Notes: generated from the letters alone by a model not told the origin. Positions 44,226-53,897 are shown, counted from the first letter of the stretch. The stretch: DNA of 64,000 bases from Methylophilus sp. 13 (GCF_015354335.1 NZ_JADKYR010000001.1:248001-312000), one strand, 5' to 3'. Numbers and translations: made by a program.

Positions 44226-45389
44226 ATGATGAAACAAACACGCCCCCGCAACGCACGCACCCTGTTACGGTCTTTTTATGACTACAGAAAAGAACTGTTA
44301 TGCATGCTGTTATTGCTCAGCGTGACCATCGTCAACACCGATAATGCCCACGCAGAACGGATCAAAGACATCAGCAACATCCAGGGCGTGCGTAGCAACC
44401 AGTTAATTGGCTATGGTCTGGTCGTCGGTCTCGATGGCACTGGTGACATGACAGTACAAACCCCGTTTACCGTCCAAAGTATCATCAGCATGATGAACCA
44501 GCTCGGTGTGACAATTCCACCCGGGACCAACCTGATGCTGAAAAATATTGCCGCCGTCATGGTCACCAGTGCCCTGCCCCCTTTTGCGCAACCAGGACAA
44601 ACACTGGATGTGACCGTTTCCTCCATGGGCAACGCCAAAAGCTTGCGGGGGGGTACCTTGCTGATGACACCGCTCAAAGGTGCAGATGGCCAGATTTATG
44701 CCATGGCGCAGGGTAACCTGGTGGTCGGCGGGGTCGGCGCTTCAGCCAATGGCAGCCAGGCCCAGATTAACCATCTGAGCGTGGGCCGGATTTCTGAAGG
44801 GGCGACCGTAGAACGCGCGTTGCCAAATACCCTGCTCAGTCAGGATATTGTTAAGCTTGAGCTTAAAGAAAGTGACTTTTCAACCGCCAATAACGTCGTG
44901 GAAGCCATCAATAAAAAGTTTGGCCCGATGACTGCGCAAGCCGAGAGCGGCCGCGTGATCCAGGTTCGGCCACCTGAAAGCATGAGCCGTGTCTCATTTT
45001 TGGCCAATCTCGAAACCATTAATGTCGCGCTGGCGGCAACGCCTGCCAAAATTATTCTTAATGCACGCACCGGCTCCGTGGTCATGAACAAGGCCGTGAC
45101 ACTGGATAGTTGCGCCGTCTCGCATGGCAACCTGTCAGTGGTCATCAATACCTCACCGGTCATCAGCCAGCCTGGCCCATTCTCTAACGGCCAAACGGTG
45201 TCTACTGCAGTGTCTGAGATCAATATCAACAAAGAGCCTGGCAAAGTGCTCAAGCTCAACAATGGGGCCAACCTGGCAGATGTGGTCAAAGCACTCAACG
45301 CCATTGGCACGACGCCGCAGGACTTGCTGGCAATTCTGCAGGCCATGAAAGCGGCCGGTGCATTGAATGCCGAGCTTGAGGTGATTTAA
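44226..45389 (+). CDS. flgI: flagellar P-ring protein FlgI
   Basis: A 387-residue periplasmic P-ring subunit. An unusually long signal region (about 43 residues) ends NAHA, and mature ERIKDISNIQGVRSNQLIGYG follows. Further family stretches are GTGDMTVQTPF, VMVTSALPPFAQPGQTLDV and LNAIGTTPQDLLAILQAMKAAGAL. The long basic N terminus suggests that translation might instead begin later, at the Met of CMLLLLSVT (residue 27). AAGGGG lies 5 bases before the ATG used. Confidence 0.95.
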   Translation: MMKQTRPRNARTLLRSFYDYRKELLCMLLLLSVTIVNTDNAHAERIKDISNIQGVRSNQLIGYGLVVGLDGTGDMTVQTPFTVQSIISMMNQLGVTIPPGTNLMLKNIAAVMVTSALPPFAQPGQTLDVTVSSMGNAKSLRGGTLLMTPLKGADGQIYAMAQGNLVVGGVGASANGSQAQINHLSVGRISEGATVERALPNTLLSQDIVKLELKESDFSTANNVVEAINKKFGPMTAQAESGRVIQVRPPESMSRVSFLANLETINVALAATPAKIILNARTGSVVMNKAVTLDSCAVSHGNLSVVINTSPVISQPGPFSNGQTVSTAVSEININKEPGKVLKLNNGANLADVVKALNAIGTTPQDLLAILQAMKAAGALNAELEVI

Positions 45390-45402
45390 ACGGGAGGCGC
45401 TC

Positions 45403-46479
45403 ATGCAACCACGTGTCGATCCAAATAGCCTGGCCATAGACGGCAGTGCGCTGAATAGTCTCAAGCGAGCTAAAAATGACTCGCCTGAAACCATTCGTGC
45501 AGTGGCACGTCAGTTTGAAGGTATTTTGATGAACATGATGCTCAAAAGCATGCGCGATACCGTCCCGCAAGAAGGCTTTGCCGATAACGAACAAAGCAAA
45601 ATGTTTACCGGCATGCTTGATCAACAATTGAGTACCCATTTGAGCCAGAAAGGCCTGGGGCTCACTGATGTGTTGGTCAGGCAATTGAGTAAACTCAACG
45701 GACATCCCGTGGATACCAACACACCCGCAAGCGGTAACGAATCGGGCAAGGCAAATAAAGCCACTGACAAAGTCAGCAGTGCAACGGTGCAGAGCGCAGC
45801 CCCCACCTATGCCCAAGCCGTGCTGGCACAAGCAACACAAAAAATCCGTGAAGCGTATCAACAATGGGAAGCTGCTGATACTCAGTCCACAGCGCCAGCC
45901 AGCGATACCGCCTGGGCACGTGGCATCCCGGAATTGCCGCCTTTGATTGAAGAAACACAAGCCAATGTGCAAGGCTTTACCCTGCCCCAGGCGCCGTTGG
46001 CGACCGCGATGCGTGAAGTCGCTGGCAAAACCCAGCAATTCATTCAAAGCATGCTGCCACATGCGCAGGCAGCCAGTAACGCATCTGGCATTCCGGCCAA
46101 ATTCATGATCGGCCAGGCTGCACTGGAAAGCGGCTGGGGTAAACATGAAATTAAAACAGAGAATGGCGTCAACAGCCATAACCTGTTCGGCATCAAGGCT
46201 GATGCCAGCTGGAAAGGCAAAGTCGTCAGTAGTACCACCACCGAGTACGTGAATGGCGTCAAGCAAACCAAAGTGGAAAAATTTCGGGCCTACGACAGCT
46301 ACAGTGACGCATTCAAGGATTACGCCAAAATGATTTCGCAAAATCCGCGCTATCAACAAGCCATGAATAACACGCATGATGCCAGCGCTTATGCCCATGC
46401 GCTGCAGCGTGCAGGCTATGCGACTGATCCGCAATATGGCAAAAAACTGACGCAAGTGATTAATCATTTGCGAAGTTGA
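45403..46479 (+). CDS. flgJ: flagellar rod assembly protein and peptidoglycan hydrolase FlgJ
   Basis: A 358-residue bifunctional protein. Residues about 30-95 are the rod-binding domain (ARQFEGILMNMMLKSMRDT). An Ala/Gln-rich linker follows (about 100-210), then the C-terminal glucosaminidase domain (about 211-358) with the catalytic Glu242 in QAALESGWGK and NLFGIKADASWKG. It clears the cell wall for the rod. It ends the flgB-J run; flgK has its own promoter. Confidence 0.95.
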   Translation: MQPRVDPNSLAIDGSALNSLKRAKNDSPETIRAVARQFEGILMNMMLKSMRDTVPQEGFADNEQSKMFTGMLDQQLSTHLSQKGLGLTDVLVRQLSKLNGHPVDTNTPASGNESGKANKATDKVSSATVQSAAPTYAQAVLAQATQKIREAYQQWEAADTQSTAPASDTAWARGIPELPPLIEETQANVQGFTLPQAPLATAMREVAGKTQQFIQSMLPHAQAASNASGIPAKFMIGQAALESGWGKHEIKTENGVNSHNLFGIKADASWKGKVVSSTTTEYVNGVKQTKVEKFRAYDSYSDAFKDYAKMISQNPRYQQAMNNTHDASAYAHALQRAGYATDPQYGKKLTQVINHLRS

Positions 46480-46482
46480 AAT

Positions 46483-46509
46483 TAAAGTATTTGAAAACAT
46501 TGCCGTTAG
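46483..46509 (+). promoter_or_regulatory. sigma-28 (FliA) promoter of flgKL
   Basis: TAAA (46483-46486), 15 bases, and GCCGTTAG (46502-46509) match the FliA consensus TAAA-N15-GCCGATAA at 10 of 12 positions. The start site would be near 46516, about 66 bases before the flgK ATG. It marks flgKL as late (class III) genes separate from flgB-J. Confidence 0.75.
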
Positions 46510-46581
46510 GCAACTTAATCGTGATGTTGATGACCGTTTTTAAGCGTTCATCCATCCGCTTGCCCGAAAGGTCTATAGCAT

Positions 46582-48225
46582 ATGAATGTATTAAACGTTG
46601 GGAAAAGTGCGCTGACCGTCGCTCAGCTAGGCATTGCAACCACGGGACATAACATTGCCAATGCATCCACGCCTGGATACAACAGGCAGTCCATTGTTCA
46701 AAAGGCGGCAGCCGCACAAAGTTTTGGTAACGGTTATCTTGGTCAAGGTGCCGAGGTTGGGACCATCGTACGTTCCTACGATGACGTGCTGGCCAAACAA
46801 GTGATTAATACAACCAGTAACCAAAGTTCAAGCTCGGTATATTTACAAGGCATTAATGAAGTCAATAGCCTGCTGTCTGATGACAAAGCCGGCGTGAGCG
46901 CGGTGATGACCAACTTTTTCAGATCTGTCAGCGCAGCGGCTGCGAACCCTTCGGATATTGCCACCCGGCAAACGGTCATTTCCAATGCGCAATCCTTGGT
47001 GAGCCGCTTTACCGCAGTCAATTCGCGTCTGGATGAAATGCGTTCCAATATCAATACGCAAGTTTCAACCAGTGTGGCAACCATTAACAGCTATGCCAGC
47101 TCTATTGCGGATCTGAATGAAAAAATCAAGCAAGCGTTTAGTTCAACTGGTAATCCGCCCAATGACCTGATGGACCAGCGTGACTTGCTCGTCGCAAAAA
47201 TCAGTGAACAGATCAAAACGACAGTCCTGCCACAGCAAGATAACACTTACAACGTTTCCATCGGCAATGGCATCCCGATTGTACTGGGCAATCAATCCCA
47301 AGACCTGTATGCGGTACCCAATGACACGGATAGCACCCGACTTGAAGTCGGTTATGGTGCTTCTGGCTCGCCTAAACCCATAAGCGGCTCTCTGACGGGC
47401 GGCGCATTGGGCGGCGCATTGCAATTCAGGGATGAAACGCTAGACACGGTACAAAACCAGCTGGGACAACTGGCGATTACCTTTGCCACGGCGTTTAACA
47501 ACCAGCACAAACAGGGCACAGACCTGACCGGTACCGTTGGCCAGAATATGTTTAATATTGCTGGTCCGGTCGCGATCAGTAACCGTAATAATACTGACCA
47601 GAGCAAACAGGCGTCTGTCGCGATCACGGACCCTTCACAACTGACCAGCAGTAACTACACCCTGGAGTATGTGAATGGTCAGTACAATATCACGCGCCAA
47701 AATGATAAGTACGTCTGGACAAATGTGACCTTGCCATTCAATCAGGATGGCATCACCATTAACACGAATACCAGTTCACCGACCAATGGCGACTCTTACC
47801 TGATTAAGCCTACCCAGTATGCTGCCAGCGGATTGACCCTGGCGGTAACGGATGTGGAAAAGCTGGCATTGGCCGACAACCCTTCTAAAGGGGAAAGCGA
47901 CAACACCAATGCGCTAAAACTGGCTGATTTACAGAATCAGAACTTCGTCAGGGTAAATGCCAGCTCTACCAACAGAACCTTTGCACAGGCTTATGCCCTC
48001 ACCACCAGTGCGGTGGGGATTAAAGCCAACCAGATGAGCATCATTAACCAGGCCGACAAAACTGCGCTGGATAATGCCACCTCGGCCATGCAGTCACAAT
48101 CAGGGGTCAACCTGGATGAAGAGGCTGCCAACCTGCTACGCTATCAGCAAGCGTATCAAGCGGCAGGCAAAATGATGCAAATCGCCAGTAATATGTTCGA
48201 TACCCTGCTAAGTCTGGGCAGATAA
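46582..48225 (+). CDS. flgK: flagellar hook-associated protein FlgK (HAP1)
   Basis: A 547-residue hook-filament junction protein. The N-terminal axial part has GKSALTVAQLGIATTGHNIANASTPGYNRQ and the C-terminal part has LDEEAANLLRYQQAYQAAGKMMQ with terminal NMFDTLLSLGR. The middle domain is variable. It is secreted with the help of FlgN. AAAGG lies upstream of the ATG; a sigma-28 promoter precedes the gene. Confidence 0.95.
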   Translation: MNVLNVGKSALTVAQLGIATTGHNIANASTPGYNRQSIVQKAAAAQSFGNGYLGQGAEVGTIVRSYDDVLAKQVINTTSNQSSSSVYLQGINEVNSLLSDDKAGVSAVMTNFFRSVSAAAANPSDIATRQTVISNAQSLVSRFTAVNSRLDEMRSNINTQVSTSVATINSYASSIADLNEKIKQAFSSTGNPPNDLMDQRDLLVAKISEQIKTTVLPQQDNTYNVSIGNGIPIVLGNQSQDLYAVPNDTDSTRLEVGYGASGSPKPISGSLTGGALGGALQFRDETLDTVQNQLGQLAITFATAFNNQHKQGTDLTGTVGQNMFNIAGPVAISNRNNTDQSKQASVAITDPSQLTSSNYTLEYVNGQYNITRQNDKYVWTNVTLPFNQDGITINTNTSSPTNGDSYLIKPTQYAASGLTLAVTDVEKLALADNPSKGESDNTNALKLADLQNQNFVRVNASSTNRTFAQAYALTTSAVGIKANQMSIINQADKTALDNATSAMQSQSGVNLDEEAANLLRYQQAYQAAGKMMQIASNMFDTLLSLGR

Positions 48226-48265
48226 ATTCAGAACTGGGTAAATCACATCGAGTAAGGATGTCACT

Positions 48266-49171
48266 ATGAGATTAAGTACAAATACGATCTATGCCAATGG
48301 CACCAACCGCCTCATGGGCCTACAAAGTGACGTGAATGATCTGAATGAAAAAATTTCTTCAGGCAAGAAAGTCCGCTCGCCAGCGGATGACCCGGTTGCC
48401 TCTGCCAGGATTATCGAGATCAACAATAACAAGAGCATGAAGGACACTTTTGCTGAGACGCGAAAAACGGCCAGCAGCATGCTCGAAAACTATGAAACCA
48501 ATTTATCGTCCGTGACTGACCTGGTGTTGAATATCAAGAGTTCACTGACGGCCGCGGGTAACGCCACCTATAACGATTCACAGCGCCAAAGTATTGCGAC
48601 TGAGTTGCAAGGCCGCCTGGATAGCCTGATCAGTCTGGCCAACGCCAAAGACTCCATGGGTAATTTTATCTACTCAGGATTTACTACAGATAAGGCGGCA
48701 TTTACCAGTGCGGGTGTTTTCCAGGGGGAGACCTCGCGCATGAATTTGCAGATTGACGATAACCGGACCATGCCGACCACGTTTACAGGTGATAGCGTGT
48801 TCAATGCCAATGGCAATAATTTATTTGCCAACATGCAACAGGCAATTACGTTGCTCAATACACCGATTACTGATGCAACATCGCGCACCAACTTCACCAA
48901 TGGCCTGGCAACTGCTCTGCAGAATACAGACAAATCCCTGGACAGCATTCTTGATACCAGAGCGCAAATTGGTAGCCAACTCAATGAAATCCAGATTCTG
49001 GATGACACAGGCGATGATATATCCCTGCAATACTCTAAGGTACTTTCCGACTTGCAAGACCTGGACTACACGCAAGCACTGTCTGACCTGGCTAAAAAGA
49101 ATACCATTATGGAAGCCGCTCAGAAGTCGTTTGTTTCGACCTCTAAATTGTCACTGTTCCAGTTTATTTAA
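48266..49171 (+). CDS. flgL: flagellar hook-associated protein FlgL (HAP3)
   Basis: A 301-residue junction protein related to flagellin: MRLSTNTIYANGTNRLMGLQ, LNEKISSGKKVRSPADDPVASARI at the N terminus, and YTQALSDLAKKNTIMEAAQKSF with SLFQFI at the C terminus. It joins FlgK to the filament. It follows flgK by 40 bases with TAAGGA and is followed by a strong terminator. Confidence 0.95.
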   Translation: MRLSTNTIYANGTNRLMGLQSDVNDLNEKISSGKKVRSPADDPVASARIIEINNNKSMKDTFAETRKTASSMLENYETNLSSVTDLVLNIKSSLTAAGNATYNDSQRQSIATELQGRLDSLISLANAKDSMGNFIYSGFTTDKAAFTSAGVFQGETSRMNLQIDDNRTMPTTFTGDSVFNANGNNLFANMQQAITLLNTPITDATSRTNFTNGLATALQNTDKSLDSILDTRAQIGSQLNEIQILDDTGDDISLQYSKVLSDLQDLDYTQALSDLAKKNTIMEAAQKSFVSTSKLSLFQFI

Positions 49172-49197
49172 TTCAGACCGGTATCGCACTGATTTTT

Positions 49198-49227
49198 AGC
49201 CGATCGCTTACCAGCGATCGGCTTTTT
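49198..49227 (+). terminator. intrinsic terminator after flgL
   Basis: AGCCGATCGCT (49198-49208) and AGCGATCGGCT (49213-49223) form a perfect 11-bp stem with a 4-base loop, followed by TTTTT to 49227. It ends flgKL transcription ahead of the convergent fliR. Confidence 0.9.
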
Positions 49228-49279
49228 CATGGATCAATCCAAACAATACGTCTAAAGCGCGATTGGTAAATCAGTGAGA

Positions 49280-50047
49280 CTAATGCAGCACTTGCAGCAT
49301 GTATTGCTGCGCATCGATCATCCAGTCCTCGACCGGATGAATCAGGGAAGGTAATCCGAGCAAAATCATGATAAACCCGACCGCGATGGTGATTGGAAAA
49401 CCCATGGCAAACAGGTTGAGTTGAGGGGCGGCTTTGGTTAATACGCCCAGCGCCATGTTGGTAATCAGCAGACTGGCAATCACGGGCAAAGACATCAGCA
49501 AGCCTTGCGAGAAAATATGACCTCCAATGCTTGCAATCGCCTGGCTATTCAGTTGCCAGTGCGTCATGCCTATCGGCATGGTTTCAAAACTCTGCATCAT
49601 CACCGCAATGACAATCAAGTGCCCGTCCAGGCTCATAAACACCATTAAGGTCAGCATGGTCAGCATCTGGGCGACGGCGATGGTTTGCCCTTCGGTATGC
49701 GGGTCATAAAAACTGGCAAAGCCCAGCCCCATGCTCATCCCCATCATAAAGCCAGCCAGCTCAACGGCAGTGAACATGAGCCGCATGACAAAGCCCATGC
49801 TGATGCCGATCAAAAACTGCGCCAGTAATGAGAACAAGCCTTGCCATGACAGCACAGCAATATTAGGCACCTGGATGCCAGGCACCAGTGCCAGCGTAAT
49901 GATAAAGCCGATTGTGAGTTTAATGCGGTTGGGAATGGAGGGATGACTAAACAACGGCACCACGGCAATGCAGCCGAGGATACGTGTCAGCGGCCAGAGA
50001 AACTGTACCACCCATTGCTGCAGGTCTGAGTCATGAATCGTCAGCAT
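49280..50047 (-). CDS. fliR: flagellar export apparatus protein FliR
   Basis: A 255-residue inner-membrane protein with about six membrane segments. FLWPLTRILGCIAVVPLFS, LLAQFLIGISMGFVMRLMF and VELAGFMMGMSMGLGFASFYDP are family stretches. With FliP and FliQ it builds the helical export gate. It is the last gene of the fliL-R run, 18 bases after fliQ. Confidence 0.93.
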   Translation of the reverse strand: MLTIHDSDLQQWVVQFLWPLTRILGCIAVVPLFSHPSIPNRIKLTIGFIITLALVPGIQVPNIAVLSWQGLFSLLAQFLIGISMGFVMRLMFTAVELAGFMMGMSMGLGFASFYDPHTEGQTIAVAQMLTMLTLMVFMSLDGHLIVIAVMMQSFETMPIGMTHWQLNSQAIASIGGHIFSQGLLMSLPVIASLLITNMALGVLTKAAPQLNLFAMGFPITIAVGFIMILLGLPSLIHPVEDWMIDAQQYMLQVLH

Positions 50048-50065
50048 GTGGTGAGGCAGTCCTCG

Positions 50066-50335
50066 TTAATTGACCAGCTGTGGAATCATGGTAAAGATAT
50101 GGTGCATGTAGTCCACCAGCGTCATCAGCATCCAGTGCCCGGCCAATAGCAAGATCGCCATCACCCCTACCAGCTTGGGGATAAAAGACAAGGTCTGCTC
50201 GTTGATTTGTGTGGCCGCCTGAAAAATACTGACCACCAGACCAATGATCAGCGCAGTGCCCAATACCGGCGCTGCCACCAGCAAGGTGGTCTGCATGGCT
50301 TCACTGCCCAAGGTCAGGACTTGTTCTGGACTCAT
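50066..50335 (-). CDS. fliQ: flagellar export apparatus protein FliQ
   Basis: An 89-residue protein with two membrane helices: MSPEQVLTLGSEAMQTTLLVAAPVLG, VSIFQAATQINEQTLSFIPKL and a C-terminal helix. Length is exactly typical. The ATG at 50335 has GGAG upstream; a TTG four codons earlier coincides with that ribosome-binding site. Confidence 0.95.
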   Translation of the reverse strand: MSPEQVLTLGSEAMQTTLLVAAPVLGTALIIGLVVSIFQAATQINEQTLSFIPKLVGVMAILLLAGHWMLMTLVDYMHHIFTMIPQLVN

Positions 50336-50358
50336 ACAATACTCCAAAAAGAAACGAG

Positions 50359-51123
50359 TTAGAGGACAAAGCTTTGCGCCAAAGACCCCAGGATCAATTG
50401 CCAGCCGTCTACCAGCACAAACAGCATCAGCTTGAAAGGCAAAGAGACCACGGCCGGTGACATCATCATCATGCCCATGGCCATCAAGATACTGGCCACC
50501 ACCATATCAATAATCAGAAACGGGATATAAATGGCAAAACCAATCTGAAACGCCGTTTTCAGCTCACTGGTCATAAATGCAGGCACCAGAATTCTGAGCG
50601 GGACTTCTTCTGGCGTATTGATGGACTCACTATGGGCCATATTGGCAAACATGGCCAGGTCGGTCTCGCGCGTTTGCTTGAGCATAAAGGTTTTAAGCGG
50701 CAAGACACCGCGTTGCAGCGCTTCCTGCATGGTGATTTTACTTTCGGAAAGCGGCTGGTAGGCATCGGTATAAATCTTGTCAAATACCGGCCCCATGACA
50801 AAAAAGGTAATAAACAAGGCCAGGCCTATCAATACCTGGTTAGACGGTGCAGACTGTGTCCCCAACGCCTGACGTAACAGCGACAGCACAATCACAATGC
50901 GCGTAAAACCGGTCATCATGAGCAAGGCGGCTGGAATAAACGTGAGTGCAGTCAGCAGAATGAGCGTTTGCAGGCTCAGTGTATAGTCCTGGCCACCCCC
51001 TGGCGCCGGCGTCACCGTGCCGATGGGCAAGCCCTCTGCCGCCAGACTGCCTGATGACCACAATAGCAGCAGTGCGATTGGCAGCATGACTTGCAAAGAC
51101 TTGAGGATGGAATGTAAACGCAT
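50359..51123 (-). CDS. fliP: flagellar export apparatus protein FliP
   Basis: A 254-residue gate protein with a cleavable signal peptide (about residues 1-29, ending SLAAEG) and four membrane segments. The family stretches are [45 protein letters not shown] and [19 protein letters not shown] choose the ATG at 51123, which starts the signal peptide; an in-frame ATG nine codons upstream lacks a spaced ribosome-binding site. Confidence 0.94.
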   Translation of the reverse strand: MRLHSILKSLQVMLPIALLLLWSSGSLAAEGLPIGTVTPAPGGGQDYTLSLQTLILLTALTFIPAALLMMTGFTRIVIVLSLLRQALGTQSAPSNQVLIGLALFITFFVMGPVFDKIYTDAYQPLSESKITMQEALQRGVLPLKTFMLKQTRETDLAMFANMAHSESINTPEEVPLRILVPAFMTSELKTAFQIGFAIYIPFLIIDMVVASILMAMGMMMMSPAVVSLPFKLMLFVLVDGWQLILGSLAQSFVL

Positions 51124-51234
51124 GCAACAATACCCGTCACTGACTTGCGCCATCCTTGGACAGCACAAGCTCTAAAATAAGTTAGGGATAGTCTACGCTG
51201 GGGACAGCCCAATCAAAGGCTGGAAATAAGCCAC

Positions 51235-51762
51235 TCAAGGCTTGTTTTTGAAAGATTTGACTTTGTCTTGCAAGGTGGCCTGCATCGCCTGTTGCAAACG
51301 CACGGCAAAAGAAGCTTGCGGATCAACAATCGCTTGAGCAGAGATCGCCTGGGCAGAAGGCTCTGCCGCCTGCGTGCTGTCGGATGCAGCCGATTCAGTG
51401 GCAGTCGGACTCACCTCACCCAACGCGGTCATTTGCCCACCATGCAGCCCTACCACCAGCCAGCGGCCACCCACTTCAAGCACCACCACCCGCTCGCGTG
51501 GGCTCAATTGCAAGCCGCCAACCTGCCTGATCACACCAGCTTTTGAATAGCCTTGCCCAGGCAGGACGCGGCGCAAGAACCAGGCAACCGCCGCAATCGC
51601 CAGCAAGACGATCACCGTGCCCCACACCATACGGCCCAAGGTATCGCCGGTGCTAGGGGCTACCGTGGCAGCCGTTGTTGTCGCGGCAGCCAGGGCGAGC
51701 GGCGAAACACTCCAGCTAGCCACGGCGGCCAGCAGCCATTTGCATGCATGCATCATACGCAT
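51235..51762 (-). CDS. fliO: flagellar biosynthesis protein FliO
   Basis: A 175-residue protein with an N-terminal signal-like segment (to LALAA), one membrane helix (VWGTVIVLLAIAAVAWFLRRV, about 46-66) and a cytoplasmic FliO domain (QVGGLQLSPRERVVVLEVGGRWLVVG). The C-terminal third is Ala/Gln-rich. FliO helps FliP assemble. The gap to fliP is about 110 bases, wider than elsewhere in this run. Confidence 0.88.
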   Translation of the reverse strand: MRMMHACKWLLAAVASWSVSPLALAAATTTAATVAPSTGDTLGRMVWGTVIVLLAIAAVAWFLRRVLPGQGYSKAGVIRQVGGLQLSPRERVVVLEVGGRWLVVGLHGGQMTALGEVSPTATESAASDSTQAAEPSAQAISAQAIVDPQASFAVRLQQAMQATLQDKVKSFKNKP

Positions 51763-51777
51763 CAGTATCCCGGAAAG

Positions 51778-52263
51778 TTAGCGGTTCAGTTTACGGATAC
51801 GTTCTGCGGGGGTAATGATGTCGGTCAGGCGGATACCAAACTTGTCGTTCACCACCACCACCTCACCTTGTGCAATCAGGCAGCCATTCACTAATACGTC
51901 CATGGGTTCACCCGCCATGCCATCCAGCTCAACCACAGAACCTTGCGCCAATTGCAGCAGGTTCTTGATCGAAATCTTGGTACGGCCCAGCTCTACAGTT
52001 AGCTGTACCGGAATATCCAGAATAAAATCAATATCGTTCTGGGTGCCTTCGAGCTTGTTGCTGCTGCTAAACTCGTTGAAGACGGCGGCCTTGCCTATCG
52101 GCTCTTGCAATGCAGAGGACTCGGCTTTGGTTTGCTCGGCCAGGGCCGCGCCCCAGTCATCCTCGGCAATGGTTTGCACCCCCTCCGACTCAGGCATCCC
52201 CATGCTGGCCAGTGCGGCATCCAATTCCTCTTCATTACTACTTGTCGCGGGATCCATTGCCAT
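51778..52263 (-). CDS. fliN: flagellar motor switch protein FliN
   Basis: A 161-residue C-ring protein. The first 75 residues are acidic and variable. The C-terminal SpoA domain (about 82-158) has IDFILDIPVQLTVELGRTKISIKNLL, VVELDGMAGEPMDVLVNGCLIAQGEVVVV and FGIRLTDIIT. Its ATG overlaps the last base pair of fliM's stop, giving tight stoichiometric coupling. AAGGAG is the ribosome-binding site. Confidence 0.95.
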   Translation of the reverse strand: MAMDPATSSNEEELDAALASMGMPESEGVQTIAEDDWGAALAEQTKAESSALQEPIGKAAVFNEFSSSNKLEGTQNDIDFILDIPVQLTVELGRTKISIKNLLQLAQGSVVELDGMAGEPMDVLVNGCLIAQGEVVVVNDKFGIRLTDIITPAERIRKLNR

Positions 52264-53267
52264 TATGACTCTCCTTGCAATTGTTCCTGACTACTACCGT
52301 CAGCACGTATCATTTTTTCCACCTTGAGCGCATATTGCCCGTTAAACACGCCATAACGACACTCCATAATGGGCACGTTATCGATTTGTCCTTCTACCGT
52401 ATCCTGAATATTCACAGGAATGACATCCCCCACTTTTAACGCAAGCAGGTCTGCCACCATCATCTTGCGTGTGGTCAGATTGGCCACAATTTCGACTTCT
52501 GCCGCCTGGATTTGCTGGGTCATCATTTTTACCCAGCGTTTGTCACCGCCAAGGTTCTCGCCTTGCAGGGACGAGGTCAACAAGTCCTTGATCGGCTCCA
52601 CCATGGCATAAGGCACACAGAAATGGATTTCACCACTGTTAGGTCCAAGCTCCACATTAAACGTAATCGCCACCACCACTTCATTCGGCGTGGCAATGCT
52701 GGCAAACTGGGTATTCATCTCCGAGCGCAGATACTCAAACTGCACCGGATAAATAGGCGCCCAGGCTTTCTGGTAGGCATCAAACAAGATATTCAGCACG
52801 CGTTGAATAATCCGCTGCTCGGTTTCTGTGAAATCACGCCCCTCCACCCGGGTATGAAAGCGGCCATCGCCTCCAAACATATTATCCACCAGCAAAAAGA
52901 CCAAGGTAGGATCCAGTACCAGCACACCCGTGCCGCGCAAGGGATTCATGTGGATCAAATTGAGATTGGTGGGGACCACCAGATTACGGATAAAGTCCGT
53001 GTATTTGATGATCCTGACCGGCCCAACCGAGATTTCGACCGTACGCCGCAGAAAATTGAACAACTCAATACGCAGCAGCCGGGCAAAACGCTCATTAATG
53101 ATCTCAAGCGTGGCCATGCGCCCACGCACAATGCGCTCTTGCGTGGCCAGGTTATAGTTGCGAACACCAGACTCATCCTTGCTGGATGCATCACTGTCAT
53201 CGTCGCCCTCGACCCCTTTAAGTAAGGCGTCGATTTCGTCTTGTGATAAGAATTTATCTGCAGACAT
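52263..53267 (-). CDS. fliM: flagellar motor switch protein FliM
   Basis: A 334-residue switch protein. The N-terminal CheY-P-binding segment (FLSQDEIDALLKGV) is intact, so the motor should respond to chemotaxis. The middle CheC-like domain has ATLEIINERFARLLRIELF and NLIHMNPLRGTGVLVLDPTLVF, and the C-terminal SpoA domain has DLLALKVGDVIPV. It is located between fliL and fliN. Confidence 0.96.
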   Translation of the reverse strand: MSADKFLSQDEIDALLKGVEGDDDSDASSKDESGVRNYNLATQERIVRGRMATLEIINERFARLLRIELFNFLRRTVEISVGPVRIIKYTDFIRNLVVPTNLNLIHMNPLRGTGVLVLDPTLVFLLVDNMFGGDGRFHTRVEGRDFTETEQRIIQRVLNILFDAYQKAWAPIYPVQFEYLRSEMNTQFASIATPNEVVVAITFNVELGPNSGEIHFCVPYAMVEPIKDLLTSSLQGENLGGDKRWVKMMTQQIQAAEVEIVANLTTRKMMVADLLALKVGDVIPVNIQDTVEGQIDNVPIMECRYGVFNGQYALKVEKMIRADGSSQEQLQGES

Positions 53268-53282
53268 GGTTATTCTCAGGCA

Positions 53283-53897
53283 TTACTGAATCACAAATGA
53301 AGTAAACAACACCTGTTTGATCTTGAGTTGTTTACCCCCCTTTTTCAAAGGTTTTTTCAGTTCTGCCAGCAGTTCTTCGCTGAGCTGAGCTTTGCCCTCA
53401 GGCGTCGCAATATCCGATGCTTTTTTACTGGTGAGCAACATCAATACACGGTTACGCATGAGCGGCATTTGTGCCTTCATTTTGTCGGCCAGTGCGGTGT
53501 CTTTGGCTTCAATGGTCAGGTCCAGTTGCAAAAACTTTTCATCGGGATCAGGCAGCAAGTTTACGGTAAACGTTTCAAACTGCAAGTAGGCCGGGCCCGC
53601 ACCCGCTTCACCATGGCCACCGCCACCACCGCTTTCATGCTCTTCCTCTTCTTCATCGGCTGCGGCCTCTTCCTCTTCGCCCTCAGCAGCACTTTCTTCG
53701 TGGCCATCTTCTTTCTCGGCCTTGCTACCATGCTTACCTTTGGCCTGATGCGCTTCAGGTTTTTTCATCAGGAAGAAGGCTGCTGCGCCGCCGCCAGCGG
53801 CTAACGCCAGCACCACGGCCAGGATCACAATCAGTTTTTTCTTGGATTTGGGGGCGGCCTCTGCTGCACCGTCTGCTTTTGCTGGTTCTTGAGCCAT
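53283..53897 (-). CDS. fliL: flagellar basal-body-associated protein FliL with an acidic insert
   Basis: A 204-residue single-pass protein. A membrane helix at about 22-45 (LIVILAVVLALAAGGGAAAFF) precedes the periplasmic FliL domain (about 105-204), with FETFTVNLLPDPDEKFLQLDLTIE and LTSKKASDIATPEGKAQL. Between them lies an unusual stretch of about 55 residues of Glu, Ala, His and Gly (about 50-103), making the protein longer than most FliL. It is first in the fliLMNOPQR run, after a 150-base gap. Confidence 0.92.
   Translation of the reverse strand: MAQEPAKADGAAEAAPKSKKKLIVILAVVLALAAGGGAAAFFLMKKPEAHQAKGKHGSKAEKEDGHEESAAEGEEEEAAADEEEEEHESGGGGGHGEAGAGPAYLQFETFTVNLLPDPDEKFLQLDLTIEAKDTALADKMKAQMPLMRNRVLMLLTSKKASDIATPEGKAQLSEELLAELKKPLKKGGKQLKIKQVLFTSFVIQ

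Noticed and set aside
45295-46500. A 401-codon open frame on the minus strand opposite flgJ
   Set aside because: It is antisense to flgJ and the end of flgI, both certain genes. It has no family-like motifs or ribosome-binding site and is most likely a by-product of codon bias.
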